In this document: in pieces, positions 8,327-17,882 of the stretch
How the letters are laid out: each line of letters begins with the position of its first letter
How positions within the stretch are numbered: position 1 is the stretch's first letter
NCBI GenBank assembly: GCA_949372635.1
Contig: CASIAB010000007.1
Location: 357,221 to 421,220 of the forward strand
DNA length: 64,000 nt
Reading direction: 5' to 3'
Origin: an uncultured Pseudomonadales bacterium
GTDB lineage: Bacteria; Pseudomonadota; Gammaproteobacteria; Pseudomonadales; Pseudohongiellaceae
The notes under the pieces: generated by a model
Seen by the model: the letters and a program-made list of their open reading frames with translations, nothing else
Told to the model about the DNA's origin: nothing
Database searches by the model: none
Program-made: the position numbers and the translations under genes

Positions 8327-9172
8327 TTAGTCTATCTGTAGATTCCATGATTCTACTTCATCGAGCATTTCGAAGTCGGTCCAATCGAATTTAAGCGGCG
8401 TTACCGATATATACCCCTGTTGGTAGGCATAGGTGTCGGTTGTAGGGTCTTCGGAATCCACAATCATTCGGACTCTCTCATAGTCTGTGGTCATGGAGTC
8501 TCTTACAGTAGGCTCATAGCGAGCGGTGCTTAGGTAAGAATCTCCCATTGGTCTTACGGCTACTCCCTTCAGTTCGCCGGCTGGGACGTTGATAGTAATC
8601 ATCGTGCCACTCGGCGCGCCAAGCCTGCGATATCGATCGACTAGATCGGCAGTGAACTTTGCGGTGATGGCTGTATTCTCACTATTGGGGTCTTCCGATA
8701 CGGCGATTGCCGGGAGTCCATGATACAAGCCTTCCATCGCTGCCCCTACTGTTCCAGATAGATGTGAAACGTTACCAACGTTTGCGCCGCGGTTTATACC
8801 GGACACAACGATATCGAAGGGTTGATCTTTTCCTAGCTCTTTCACGCCGAAGCGGACTGCATCGGCCGGCCTGCCATGAACGGCGTAGCCGAAGAAGCGA
8901 CCATCTTGCTCAAAGTTGTCGACAGTTATAGAGCCTATTGAGGATTGACTAGAACCTGATTGATTCACGTTCGGAGCGGAGACAACTACTTCTACACCTT
9001 CGAGTTGCGAAAGAGCTGCGTGCAGGGCATGCAGGCGTGGCGATTCTATTCCATCATCGTTTGAAAGCAGGACACGATAGGATTGAGCCGACGCTGCGGC
9101 ACTGAAGCAGGTCAGAACAATCGCCGCCGCAAATTGAGAGAAGCGTATTGAGCCTTTTATTGGTTCCATCAT
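8327..9172 (-). CDS. surE: Exported SurE-type 5'/3'-nucleotidase
   Basis: This 281-aa protein has an N-terminal signal peptide (FAAAIVLTCFSAAASA). The SurE fold starts at once with VLLSNDDGIESP, whose Asp pair binds the metal. The other signatures follow: APNVNQSGSSQ, a GRPADAVRFG stretch, VVSGINRGANVGN and SGTVGAAMEG. SurE dephosphorylates nucleoside monophosphates. The housekeeping gammaproteobacterial SurE is cytoplasmic and usually sits by pcm, nlpD and rpoS. This copy is predicted to be exported and lies beside an AtaL-like gene, so it is probably a paralogue for nucleotide salvage. It is divergent from an exported HAD phosphatase with a related role. Confidence 0.9.
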   Translation of the reverse strand: MMEPIKGSIRFSQFAAAIVLTCFSAAASAQSYRVLLSNDDGIESPRLHALHAALSQLEGVEVVVSAPNVNQSGSSQSSIGSITVDNFEQDGRFFGYAVHGRPADAVRFGVKELGKDQPFDIVVSGINRGANVGNVSHLSGTVGAAMEGLYHGLPAIAVSEDPNSENTAITAKFTADLVDRYRRLGAPSGTMITINVPAGELKGVAVRPMGDSYLSTARYEPTVRDSMTTDYERVRMIVDSEDPTTDTYAYQQGYISVTPLKFDWTDFEMLDEVESWNLQID

Positions 9173-9322
9173 CTATTCCTCAAATATTGTCTTACTATCG
9201 CAATAAGTTGTTATGAAGTATTGTTGCCAGCGAAATTGAATTAGGATTGGCTAGCATCACAAACAGCTATAGTACAGACTAGCCCGTAAAATTTATAGCT
9301 ATACACCTTTTAGGATTTACTC

Positions 9323-10162
9323 ATGCACGAGACAGTAAAAGTACTAGTAAAGGCTCTAGCGATCTCCATGGCGTTGGCCGCAGCCATGCCGGCGCTAGGA
9401 CAGAACGCAACCGGCAACGACAGGGACATCGAGAATAATCTAATGATGGCGATGGCATGGAAACAGACCGCTGCCGAATTTCGAGCTCTTTATTACCAAG
9501 GCTTCAACATTGCTCGCATGCGCGTTGAGATTGCTTTGGCGCAGAAAAAAGACGATTCTTTGCCTCTCGCAATAATTAGTGATGTCGATGAAACTTTGTT
9601 ACTCGCGAATGACTACTGGGGTTACCTCATCACTCAGGGGCAAGATTTTTTCGACGATGCGTCCTGGGATCGTTGGATCGAGGAAAATCGCGCAGTCGCA
9701 AGTCCGGGGGCATTGGAGTTTCTTAATTTCTGCGTGAGCAATTCAGTTGAAATTTTCTATGTGACCAACCGTGACCAGGGCGAGACTACAGTGCAGCTGG
9801 CGATTGAAAACCTGAACGCCGTTCGCTTTCCTCACGTTGACGCTGCGCACCTGCGAGTCTTACGAGAGAGTTCCAACAAGGAAATAGTGCAGCAGCAGAT
9901 AAGAGAAGATTATGAAGTGGTCGCGCTGTTAGGCGACAATCTTAATGACTTTGCGCGTCGCTATTACTCCACTGATGTAGATCAGCGCATGAGTCTTATG
10001 GAACAGGACAAAGACCGTTATGGCCGCGACTATATTCTTTTTCCGAACCCTACTGACGGTCATTGGATCCGCGCAATCTTCGGCGAGTCAGAGCCCCCCG
10101 CAAGCGATGAGAATCGGGATATAATCAGGCGCGCTGCGACACGTGCTGCCTGGGCCCCTTAG
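9323..10162 (+). CDS. Exported HAD acid phosphatase / 5'-nucleotidase, e(P4)-like
   Basis: This 279-aa protein has a signal peptide ending near ALGQ; there is no lipobox, unlike Haemophilus lipoprotein e(P4). The HAD phosphatase core is clear: nucleophile motif ISDVDETLLL near residue 89, FYVTNRDQGE as motif II, and VALLGDNLNDF as the final acidic motif. The aromatic ALYYQGFNIAR region before the core fits the HAD acid phosphatase family. Such enzymes release phosphate from nucleotides such as NMN in the periplasm. It is divergent from the exported SurE across about 150 bases, so the two may share control. Confidence 0.87.
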   Translation: MHETVKVLVKALAISMALAAAMPALGQNATGNDRDIENNLMMAMAWKQTAAEFRALYYQGFNIARMRVEIALAQKKDDSLPLAIISDVDETLLLANDYWGYLITQGQDFFDDASWDRWIEENRAVASPGALEFLNFCVSNSVEIFYVTNRDQGETTVQLAIENLNAVRFPHVDAAHLRVLRESSNKEIVQQQIREDYEVVALLGDNLNDFARRYYSTDVDQRMSLMEQDKDRYGRDYILFPNPTDGHWIRAIFGESEPPASDENRDIIRRAATRAAWAP

Positions 10163-10252
10163 TCACTCATGCGATTTTATAACTCGGCAGACACAAACCC
10201 AAGCAATAGAATGCAAGTCATTCGCTTGGCGAACAAATTAACAGGATAGACA

Positions 10253-11347
10253 ATGAATTCAGACGTACTCTTTAAGCCGTTCAATCACCCGAAGTTACAA
10301 TTACCCAATCGCATTATCATGGCGCCTATGACGAGACAGTTCTCTCCTAATGGTATACCCAATACTAATGTCGAAGAATATTACAGAAGGCGCGCCGCAG
10401 GCGGTGTCGGGCTAATCATTACTGAAGGCACGACCGTCAATCACAAGGCCGCTTCATCGGGGGTGCAGATACCTTGTTTCCACGGAGAAGCCTTAGAAGG
10501 TTGGGGAAAAGTGGTCAAGGCCGTACATGCCGCTGGTGGCAAGATAGCGCCACAGTTGTGGCACGTGGGCTCGATTCGCAAACCAGGCGAAGGGCCAAAT
10601 CCAGACTATCCCTCAGCGACACCTTCCGGGCTATTAGGGCCAGATAAAAAAGTACTAGAGCCACTTTCCACCACTGAGATCGATGAGCTGGTTGCAGCTT
10701 ATGCCAAAGCTGCATCCGATGCAGTTCGCCTTGGATTCGATGCTATCGAGTTACACGGAGCGCATGGCTATCTGATCGATAACTTCTTCTGGGCAGGCAC
10801 CAATCAAAGAGATGATAAGTACGGAGGCTCTCTTGAAAATCGAACGCGATTTGCCGTTGAGATTATGCAGGCGATACGTGGAGAAATAGGCGACGATTTT
10901 CCTGTGATCTTGCGCTTCTCGCAATGGAAGCAACAGGACTTCGAATCGAAATTGGCACAGACGGCGGGTGAGCTTGAGCAATTTCTTAGCCCCCTCTCCG
11001 ATGCGGGCGTAGATATCTTTCATTGCAGCACGAGACGATTTTGGGAGCCAGAATTCGATGGCTCTTCCCTGAATCTAGCGGGCTGGGTTAAGAAGATAAC
11101 AGCTAAGCCAACAATCAGTGTGGGTAGTGTCGGCCTAAGCGAAGAATTCGTTGCGACCTATAGTGATGGTGCTGCGGAAGTGGCAGGGCTCGATGAGCTA
11201 CTGAACCGCATGGAAGCCGATGAGTTTGACCTAATCGCAGTGGGTCGCGCGTTGATAGCGAACCCTGAGTGGGCCAACAAAGTAAAAAATAATGATATGG
11301 ATTCGATTGAGACTTTCCGTAAAGAACAGTTAACCGAGCTTGTCTAG
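10253..11347 (+). CDS. Old Yellow Enzyme family NADH:flavin oxidoreductase
   Basis: This 364-aa cytosolic TIM-barrel enzyme carries the FMN and substrate motifs of the family: LPNRIIMAPMTRQ, LIITEGTTVNH, PQLWHVGSIR, the active-site HGAHGYLIDNFF, NQRDDKYGGSLENRTRF, and late VGSVG and AVGRALIANPEWA for phosphate binding. The length matches full-length OPDA-reductase or enoate-reductase-like members. It probably reduces activated C=C bonds of enones. It precedes a diheme cytochrome c by about 80 bases on the same strand, but a shared pathway is not obvious. Confidence 0.9.
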   Translation: MNSDVLFKPFNHPKLQLPNRIIMAPMTRQFSPNGIPNTNVEEYYRRRAAGGVGLIITEGTTVNHKAASSGVQIPCFHGEALEGWGKVVKAVHAAGGKIAPQLWHVGSIRKPGEGPNPDYPSATPSGLLGPDKKVLEPLSTTEIDELVAAYAKAASDAVRLGFDAIELHGAHGYLIDNFFWAGTNQRDDKYGGSLENRTRFAVEIMQAIRGEIGDDFPVILRFSQWKQQDFESKLAQTAGELEQFLSPLSDAGVDIFHCSTRRFWEPEFDGSSLNLAGWVKKITAKPTISVGSVGLSEEFVATYSDGAAEVAGLDELLNRMEADEFDLIAVGRALIANPEWANKVKNNDMDSIETFRKEQLTELV

Positions 11348-11429
11348 TTTCATAGAAGTAACGATAACTGATTAGACTACATATGCGAGCTAGATTTTTA
11401 GAAAGCTAGAACAAGGGGTTGAAGAAATT

Positions 11430-12320
11430 ATGGAGTTCGCCCAATCGAAGGTGAAGCTTTTCCTTATTGGTATTTTCTTCGTGCTGTTGTTGGTGGCTTT
11501 GCTGTTATTCCTGCCACCTTCTGTCTCTGGTTCCGCTACGCTGTCTGAATCTGAAGAGGCTATCGAGCGCGGCGAATATCTAGTGGTAGCGGGAGGCTGC
11601 ATTAGCTGCCACCGCGGCGAAGATGACGAGGAATCGCTTGTCGGAGGACTCGCGCTAGTGACTGATTTTGGCACGTTCTATGCGCCAAACATAACACCTG
11701 ATATGGAGACCGGGATTGGTAGTTGGGAAGCGAAGGATTTTTTACTCGCTTTACAGCATGGCCGTAAGCCTGGCGGTAGGTTTTACTATCCGGCATTCCC
11801 GTATCGCGCCTATGGAGGTCTGCGCGACGAAGATGTGCTGGATATCGGTTCCTACCTTATGAGCCTGGAGCCGCAAAACAATACGGTCCCAGAAGCCCAA
11901 ACGCCGTTCTGGCTAAACCGCTGGGCAATGGCCGGATGGAACTTATTGGCAGACATGGCTGAAGCCGATGCTGAAATCTTCGAAGATGAATTAGTTGCGC
12001 GCGGAGCGTATCTTGCGCGAAATCTTGGTCATTGTAGCGAGTGCCATACGCCAAGAAATACAATGGGAATTCTCGATGCTAGCAGAGAATTTGCAGGCGC
12101 AACCTTGGGTGAGGAAGTTATTGAAGCAATAAATGCAGAGGCGCTAAGTGAGTGGACAACGAATAATTTTGATATCTTTCTCTTTATCGGTTTGAAACCT
12201 GACGGTGACTTTGCTGGCGGCGACATGAACGATGTTATCGAACACAATACCAGCAAGATCAACGATGAAGACAGAGACGCGTTGGCGGCATTCTTTACGC
12301 GGCACAACCAATTCGAATAA
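11430..12320 (+). CDS. Membrane-anchored diheme cytochrome c
   Basis: This 296-aa protein has an uncleaved-looking signal anchor (KLFLIGIFFVLLLVALLLFL). Two cytochrome c domains follow, with heme sites CISCHRG near residue 56 and CSECHTP near residue 206. The surrounding sequence (GEYLVVAGGCISCH, ITPDMETGIGSW, FYYPAFPYRAYGGLRDEDV, GAYLARNLGHCSECH) matches the cytochrome subunits of membrane alcohol, gluconate or aldehyde dehydrogenases. No dehydrogenase partner is adjacent. A strong terminator follows its stop, so it ends a plus-strand unit with the OYE gene. Confidence 0.9.
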   Translation: MEFAQSKVKLFLIGIFFVLLLVALLLFLPPSVSGSATLSESEEAIERGEYLVVAGGCISCHRGEDDEESLVGGLALVTDFGTFYAPNITPDMETGIGSWEAKDFLLALQHGRKPGGRFYYPAFPYRAYGGLRDEDVLDIGSYLMSLEPQNNTVPEAQTPFWLNRWAMAGWNLLADMAEADAEIFEDELVARGAYLARNLGHCSECHTPRNTMGILDASREFAGATLGEEVIEAINAEALSEWTTNNFDIFLFIGLKPDGDFAGGDMNDVIEHNTSKINDEDRDALAAFFTRHNQFE

Positions 12321-12343
12321 TCTCAGTTAGATATTCAGGCCTT

Positions 12344-12369
12344 AAAAAGGCAGCCTAAGCTGCCTTTTT
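12344..12369. terminator. Bidirectional rho-independent terminator
   Basis: AAAAAGGCAGC, loop ctaa, GCTGCCTTTTT: a perfect 11-bp stem with a T tract on the plus strand and a matching A tract for the minus strand. It lies between the convergent diheme cytochrome c and class II cytochrome c genes and can serve both. Confidence 0.92.
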
Positions 12370-12390
12370 AATTTTTTACAATGCATACAG

Positions 12391-12879
12391 TTAGTCGTTG
12401 TCTACTCTGAAGTCATCGTGACAGTTTCCACAACTACCGCCGAGGCCTCGGAACGCGCCTAGAGTAGCACCCATGTCACCGCCAGCAGCGACTTCCGCAA
12501 AAGCGTTAGCACCCTCTAGCAACGCCTGAGCGCGTTCGGCGAATCCGGCTGGGTTTTCCCAAATCACATCTAGTGCTTCGGTCTCGACGTCGAAATCACG
12601 AGTGTCCATAGCAGCGAACAAGTCGGGAATCATCGGTGCAAGAGCGGATATGTTACGCGCGTTCTTTTCTGCTAGCTCTGCATTGAAGGGCGCGCCCTGT
12701 GCCATGCCGGCGATAGGAAGGAGATTGAATAGAAGCAGTTTGAACACAGACTGGCGCGTTTCGGCGGCCCCTGCTGCTCTTTGTGCTGGGGTGGGTTCGT
12801 CTTGAGCCGACGCGGTAAACAGTGTGCCCGAAACAAGCATCGTTAAAGCAGAAGCTAGTACAAGTGCTTTCTTGATCAT
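12391..12879 (-). CDS. Class II cytochrome c (cytochrome c'/c556 family)
   Basis: The start is placed at the second Met (MIKKALVLASALTMLVSG): the upstream GGAG of ggagaaattaATG is a well-spaced ribosome site, and that GGAG lies inside the longer ORF. This gives 162 aa with a signal peptide ending at TASA. The single heme site sits at the extreme C-terminus (GGSCGNCHDDFRVDND), as is typical of the four-helix class II cytochromes. The preceding helices are Ala-rich (NPAGFAERAQALLEGANAF). It is a periplasmic electron carrier or gas-binding protein; its partner is unknown. Confidence 0.9.
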   Translation of the reverse strand: MIKKALVLASALTMLVSGTLFTASAQDEPTPAQRAAGAAETRQSVFKLLLFNLLPIAGMAQGAPFNAELAEKNARNISALAPMIPDLFAAMDTRDFDVETEALDVIWENPAGFAERAQALLEGANAFAEVAAGGDMGATLGAFRGLGGSCGNCHDDFRVDND

Positions 12880-13128
12880 TAATTTCTCCATTCCCTTATA
12901 GGATATTGCTATTTAAATTAATTCGTTTAGCTCAGTGTTTGGCAACAGGGCTCTAAAATTTGCCTTCTGCAAAACTACAGATCCAGACTATATTACAAGT
13001 AATTTTTTAATGTCACTGCATCTGGACGAAATCTTTTGCACAGGAGCAACTCGCGAGCAGGATCCTCCTTCTTGTAGAAGACCAGACAATAGTGCATTTT
13101 ATTCGAGTCTATCCAGAGGTTTCCTAAC

Positions 13129-15228
13129 TTACCAAATTCGAACGCGTTCTTCTGGAGATAAATACAAGGCATCTTCTGGTTGAACGTCAAATGCTTCGTA
13201 CCATTCATCGAAGTTTCTCACTACACCATTGACACGAAATTCCGATGGTGAATGAGGGTCAGATGTCAGTCTCTGAATCAGCGCATCTTCTCGATACTTT
13301 CTTTGCCAAACTTGCGCCCAGCTCAGAAAGAATCGTTGATCACCTGTTAGCCCATCTATAATAAGTGCTTCTTCACCGTCTAGTGCCATTTTATAGGCGC
13401 GGTACGCGAGAGATAGACCGCCAACGTCTCCGATGTTTTCCCCAAGGGTGAAATTGCCGTCGATAAAATATCCTTCTACCGGTTCAAACTGGTCGTACTG
13501 CGCGGCAAGTGCTGTTGTTAGTACTTCGAAGTTGGAGCGATCTTCGTCGGTCCACCAATTTCGCTGCACGCCCATAGAGTCCGACTTAGATCCTTGATCG
13601 TCAAAGCCGTGCCCCATCTCATGACCGATGACAGCACCGATGCCGCCATAGTTTACGGCTAGATCTGCAGCCGGATCGAAAAAGGGTGGTTGTAAGATCC
13701 CAGCTGGGAATACAATTTCATTAAAAGAGGAATTATAATAGGCGTTCACTGTTTGTGGCGTCATACCCCATTCTTCTCTATTCGTAGGTTTGCCTAATCG
13801 ACTCAGGCTATCTTCATAATTAAATTCACGTACGCTCTGCGCGTTTGCAAATAGATCGTCGAGGCCAATTTCGATAGAAGACAAATCTGTCCACTCATCG
13901 GGATACGCGATCTTGGGTCGGAAGGCATTTAATTTCAATAATGCTTCTGTCTTTGTTTCATCACCCATCCAATCGAGTTGCTCGATACTCTGTGCAAGAG
14001 CGGTTCTCAAATTCTCAACTAAATCTCCCATCTGTTGTTTAGCAGACTCTGGGAAATGCCGCTCTACATAAACCTGGCCAACCGCCTCGCCCAGGCTGTT
14101 GAGTGCACCCACACGAGCGACGCCTCGCTCCCAGCGCTCCCTCCGCTGAGGCACGCCGTTCAGTATTGTTGAATAGAAGTGAAAATTCTCTTGATCGATC
14201 TCATCAGATAACACGCCGGCATTGTTTGAGATGAAGTGATAGGTCATGTAGCTATTCCAGTTCGCTACTGGGATTTCAGCTATAAGATCGATGATCGGCG
14301 CCATGGCACTTGGGTAGGAAACATTTAGATCCTCCAGATATTTAACTCCCGCTGAGGAGAAGTAGCTATCCCAATCAAAGCCTGAATACGCGGCTGTGAA
14401 TTCATCATAGCTCATTGGATTATAAGTGAGATCTCGATTGCGTCGGTCGGCTCTTGGCCAGAGATGTTCAGCAATTCGAGTTTCAACCGCTAACACTGCT
14501 GCTGCTTTCGCGGCTCCGTCTTCGATGTTGGCGAAATCTAATATGCGTTCTATATGTCCTGCGTATTCTGCTCGGACATTCCGATATTGCTCCGTGTCCT
14601 CAAGGTAATAATCGCGATCAGGTAGCCCTATTCCGCCAACAGACACGCCGAGCTGGTGGCGATCGGGATTACTTCGGTCCGCACCTATCCCGAAGCTAAT
14701 TGGACTGGCGGTGGTATCTATGCGAGAGCGGCCAAAAGCGGCAACCAGCTCATCCTCTGTGTCGATCTCCGCAAGTTTAGACAAACCGGCTAGCAGGGGG
14801 CTGATGCCACGCTCGTTTAGTGCATCGGTATTCATATAGCTGAGATAGTAATCGCTGATTTTCTGCTCCATCGAACCCTGTGCTGGCTCGATTGAAGTTA
14901 GGTCAGTAATGATCGTGCGCACTCTCTCATCGGAACGATCGCCGAGAACAGAGAACGAACCATAATTGCTTCGATCCGCTGGAAGCTCATAGGTATCAAG
15001 CCATTGGCCATTAGTGAAGCGGAAAAAATCGTCGCCAGCTCGAGTATCCGGATCCTGATGGGATAGGTCTATGCCGAAGCTGCCAAGCTCGGCAGTCAAT
15101 ATTTTAAGATTCTCACCGGCAGGATTCTCAGCAGAACTTTGTACCAAACCTACTGTGCTTTCTTCCGCTGAACAGGCAGCTAATATTGCAAACGAGATAG
15201 TGAAAAAGATTTTAAGTGGTGACGACAT
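13129..15228 (-). CDS. M13 family (neprilysin/PepO-like) zinc metallopeptidase, lipoprotein
   Basis: The start is placed at the second Met (MSSPLKIFFTISFAILAAC), with a GGAG eight bases upstream, giving 699 aa. The lipobox LAAC marks a lipoprotein. The mature N-terminus is typical of M13 (FGIDLSHQDPDTRAGDDFFRFTNGQW). The zinc site is VIGHEMGHGFDDQG near residue 537 with the third ligand in ENIGDVGGLSLAY, and NAYYNSSFNEIVFPAGIL precedes it. The chain ends RVRIW, the expected family terminus, so it is complete. It cleaves oligopeptides in the periplasm or at the outer membrane. Confidence 0.95.
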   Translation of the reverse strand: MSSPLKIFFTISFAILAACSAEESTVGLVQSSAENPAGENLKILTAELGSFGIDLSHQDPDTRAGDDFFRFTNGQWLDTYELPADRSNYGSFSVLGDRSDERVRTIITDLTSIEPAQGSMEQKISDYYLSYMNTDALNERGISPLLAGLSKLAEIDTEDELVAAFGRSRIDTTASPISFGIGADRSNPDRHQLGVSVGGIGLPDRDYYLEDTEQYRNVRAEYAGHIERILDFANIEDGAAKAAAVLAVETRIAEHLWPRADRRNRDLTYNPMSYDEFTAAYSGFDWDSYFSSAGVKYLEDLNVSYPSAMAPIIDLIAEIPVANWNSYMTYHFISNNAGVLSDEIDQENFHFYSTILNGVPQRRERWERGVARVGALNSLGEAVGQVYVERHFPESAKQQMGDLVENLRTALAQSIEQLDWMGDETKTEALLKLNAFRPKIAYPDEWTDLSSIEIGLDDLFANAQSVREFNYEDSLSRLGKPTNREEWGMTPQTVNAYYNSSFNEIVFPAGILQPPFFDPAADLAVNYGGIGAVIGHEMGHGFDDQGSKSDSMGVQRNWWTDEDRSNFEVLTTALAAQYDQFEPVEGYFIDGNFTLGENIGDVGGLSLAYRAYKMALDGEEALIIDGLTGDQRFFLSWAQVWQRKYREDALIQRLTSDPHSPSEFRVNGVVRNFDEWYEAFDVQPEDALYLSPEERVRIW

Positions 15229-15494
15229 TTTGAATCTCCGATATGTATTCAATGGTTGTTAATCAGTCAAATTAGCATTCTCACAAAGAAGTATACCTGA
15301 ATTAAAAAAGAGCGAAATTGCAGACAAATCCAGAAAAATTCCTGCTCTTATATTTACTAGAAGATGTGGGTAAGATAAAGCGCTATCGGCATCATCGATT
15401 CTTATAGGAGGCATCAAGGTTTGTAGGAGAGAAGGAATTTGGTGGTCGCTGTAAACACAGCGTTACATTAGTTGCCCTAATTCTCATCATCCCG

Positions 15495-16049
15495 ATGCGA
15501 TCAATCTTTATGAAAAACGAAATCGCCGAAGCTAATGTGTCATGGCTAGCCGTCATCATCATGTTGTTCGGCCTTTTGTTGTTAGCTAGCTACAGCAATG
15601 AGCTACTCAAGCAAAAGGTAATAGGACCAGGCAGCAGCGCTGATCTCGGTTTCGCGGCGGATTGTAGAGCAGACGAGCTAGAAGAAGAACAACTCTCCCT
15701 TGAAGAATGTCAGCTGATGGTGAGTAATGTGCGCATTATCTTGATTTCGAGTCCCCAGTGGTATCGCTCCTATCAATTAATGCTCTCGAGCTTAGGGATA
15801 GCGGCGACACTATTTTCTCTAGTTACCGCCTTCGGCCTGATAAATAGACAGAGCCCTGCGCTGCGCTTGACGATCGTTAGCACTGCATTGCTTCTCATCA
15901 TCGATGTCGCGGGCTTCGTTGCCGCTGTTAATATTGGGCCATTGCTGCGTGCACAATATCTGTGGCCTCTGTTGCTTTGGATCTGCATCCATTTGTGTAT
16001 GTTAGTCGCGGTCATCCGTTTCGGGCAGCAAAGTAAAATGGATAACTGA
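15495..16049 (+). CDS. Four-helix inner-membrane protein of unknown function
   Basis: This 184-aa protein has about four membrane segments: WLAVIIMLFGLLLLASYS near the start, SLGIAATLFSLVTAFGL, TIVSTALLLIIDVAGFVAAVN, and WPLLLWICIHLCMLVAVI. Between the first and second is a hydrophilic loop with two Cys (ADCRADELEEEQLSLEECQ), probably periplasmic. I do not recognise the family. Its stop overlaps the start of the cytochrome b561 gene (TGATG), so the two are translationally coupled and probably work together. The start could also be the Met at 15510; neither has a clear ribosome site. Confidence 0.8.
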   Translation: MRSIFMKNEIAEANVSWLAVIIMLFGLLLLASYSNELLKQKVIGPGSSADLGFAADCRADELEEEQLSLEECQLMVSNVRIILISSPQWYRSYQLMLSSLGIAATLFSLVTAFGLINRQSPALRLTIVSTALLLIIDVAGFVAAVNIGPLLRAQYLWPLLLWICIHLCMLVAVIRFGQQSKMDN

Positions 16050-16615
16050 TGTCGGAAACTAGGAATCCAGTGGAGCCTGAACGTGAGAACTTGCCGCGTC
16101 TGGTGGTACTTCTACATTGGTTGCTGGCAGCCTCCGTCTTTTTTCTTTTCGTTTCGAGTTGGTGGATGTTGTCTTTACCGCTACCCTCCGCCGAATTTAC
16201 TTACCGTGAACTGCCATTTCAACTGCATAAGAATATCGGCATCACCCTGTTTATTGCCGTAATTACGATGGCTTCAATGCGTGTTAGAGCATTGCTGCGA
16301 GAGGCGAGTTCGCCTCAGGATTGGTTGCAGCGTCTGGCAGTGGTGGATCATATATTACTGTATATACTGCTGACGATTTGTTGCCTTAGTGGCTATATGT
16401 CGTCTTCCTACAGCGGATGGAGTACTACTTTATGGTGGCTTGTCGACATTCCGTCAATGACTGCGGAAAATGATGATCTCAACATTCTGTTCTCCGACGT
16501 TCATCTATGGAGTTGTTGGGCGTTATTAGGATTGCTTCTGCTGCACATCGGCGGCGCGATCTATCATGGAATTGGCAACGATGGCGCAATCGACAAAATG
16601 TTTCGACTGCGCTAA
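16049..16615 (+). CDS. Cytochrome b561 family protein
   Basis: This 188-aa protein has four membrane helices. The His pattern fits the bacterial cytochrome b561 family: VVLLHWLLAASVFF in helix 1, FQLHKNIGITLFI in helix 2, VVDHILLYILL in helix 3, and SDVHLWSCWALLGLLLLHIGGAIYHGI in helix 4. Such proteins bind two hemes b and pass electrons between the quinone pool and periplasmic partners or superoxide. It is coupled by a one-base overlap to the unknown four-helix protein upstream. Confidence 0.88.
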   Translation: MSETRNPVEPERENLPRLVVLLHWLLAASVFFLFVSSWWMLSLPLPSAEFTYRELPFQLHKNIGITLFIAVITMASMRVRALLREASSPQDWLQRLAVVDHILLYILLTICCLSGYMSSSYSGWSTTLWWLVDIPSMTAENDDLNILFSDVHLWSCWALLGLLLLHIGGAIYHGIGNDGAIDKMFRLR

Positions 16616-16652
16616 CTAAGAATTACAAAATTACACAAGACGAGAAAAAAGA

Positions 16653-17882
16653 ATGGAAGAGATTCAAACTTTTGTAACTCACCTTGAGTGTAGCTACACG
16701 GGAAAAATTTATCCGGCCGATCAACTTCACGGTCTGTCGGAAGCGGGCAAACCACTCTTGGTCAAGTACGACCTCGATGCTTTAGCGAAAGCGATAGACA
16801 AGGAAGATCTTGAGGGACGGTTGCCTGAGTTCTGGCGCTACCGCGAATTTTTACCGGTTCGTAAGGCGAGCAATATCATTCGGCTCGGCGAATTGATGAC
16901 CCCCATTTTGCCAGCTGAAAAATTGCAGAACGAGTATGGTTGCGGCGAGATTCTAATTAAGGACGAGGGACGCCTGCCAACTGGTTCGTTTAAGGCGAGA
17001 GGCTTGGCACTTGCCGTCGCAATGGCTAAGGAATTGGGCGTCAAGCGCATGGCGATGCCCACTAATGGCAATGCCGGCGCTGCGCTCGCCGCGTATTGTT
17101 CTGCGGCAGATATAGAGACTTATGTTTTCTGCCCTGAAGATACGCCTAAGGTAAATATCGAAGAGATCGCCTTCCAGGGTGGCAAGACATTCCTCGCCAA
17201 CGGCTATATCAATGATTGTGGCCGTATCGTTGGCGAAGGAAAAGAGGTCATGAATTGGTTTGATGCCTCTACCCTGAAAGAGCCTTATCGGATAGAGGGC
17301 AAGAAGACGATGGGATTAGAGTTGGCGGAGCAACTAGACTGGGATGTACCCGATGTCATTCTGTATCCGACCGGCGGAGGCACAGGCCTGATTGGCATGT
17401 GGAAAGCCTTCAATGAGCTCGAGGCTATCGGATGGATAGGGCCTAAGCGGCCGCGCATGGTAGCGGTGCAGGCCGAGGGTTGTGCGCCTATCGTTAAGGC
17501 GTTCGACGAAGGAACGCGCCACGCCGAGCCGTGGGTCGATGCACATACAATCGCGTCAGGCATTCGTGTGCCAGTGGCTGTCGGTGACTTCCTAATTCTG
17601 GATGCCGTGCGTGAGAGCAATGGCTTCGCGGTCGCTGTAAGCGACGAGTCTATATTTGAAGCACATCAGGAGTGTGCTCGCAAGGAAGGAATCCTGCTTT
17701 GTCCAGAAGGTGCGGCGACCCTCGCTGCACTGAAGCAAGAGCTGGCCAGTGGCCGCATAAAAGCGGATGAGCAGGTGATGCTATTTAACTGCGCAACGGG
17801 ACTAAAATACCCAATGCCATCTACGCATCATAAGATCGATCTTGGAAAACCGATCGACTACGACTTTATTCGCGATTGCTAG
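16653..17882 (+). CDS. thrC: Threonine synthase (PLP-dependent)
   Basis: This 409-aa enzyme opens with the threonine-synthase N-terminal segment (THLECSYTGKIYPADQLHGL), which keeps only one Cys of the usual Cys-rich knot. It has the PLP lysine in GSFKARG near residue 114, PTNGNAGAALAAYC for substrate carboxylate binding, and the phosphate loop PTGGGTGLIGMW. It converts O-phospho-homoserine to threonine and phosphate. The length and motifs fit the archaeal-type class rather than the longer E. coli type. It stands alone here, without thrA or thrB. Confidence 0.88.
   Translation: MEEIQTFVTHLECSYTGKIYPADQLHGLSEAGKPLLVKYDLDALAKAIDKEDLEGRLPEFWRYREFLPVRKASNIIRLGELMTPILPAEKLQNEYGCGEILIKDEGRLPTGSFKARGLALAVAMAKELGVKRMAMPTNGNAGAALAAYCSAADIETYVFCPEDTPKVNIEEIAFQGGKTFLANGYINDCGRIVGEGKEVMNWFDASTLKEPYRIEGKKTMGLELAEQLDWDVPDVILYPTGGGTGLIGMWKAFNELEAIGWIGPKRPRMVAVQAEGCAPIVKAFDEGTRHAEPWVDAHTIASGIRVPVAVGDFLILDAVRESNGFAVAVSDESIFEAHQECARKEGILLCPEGAATLAALKQELASGRIKADEQVMLFNCATGLKYPMPSTHHKIDLGKPIDYDFIRDC

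Noticed and set aside
12993-13208. 71-aa minus ORF overlapping the end of the M13 gene
   Set aside because: A different frame over the M13 gene end and downstream DNA, with no coding signals.
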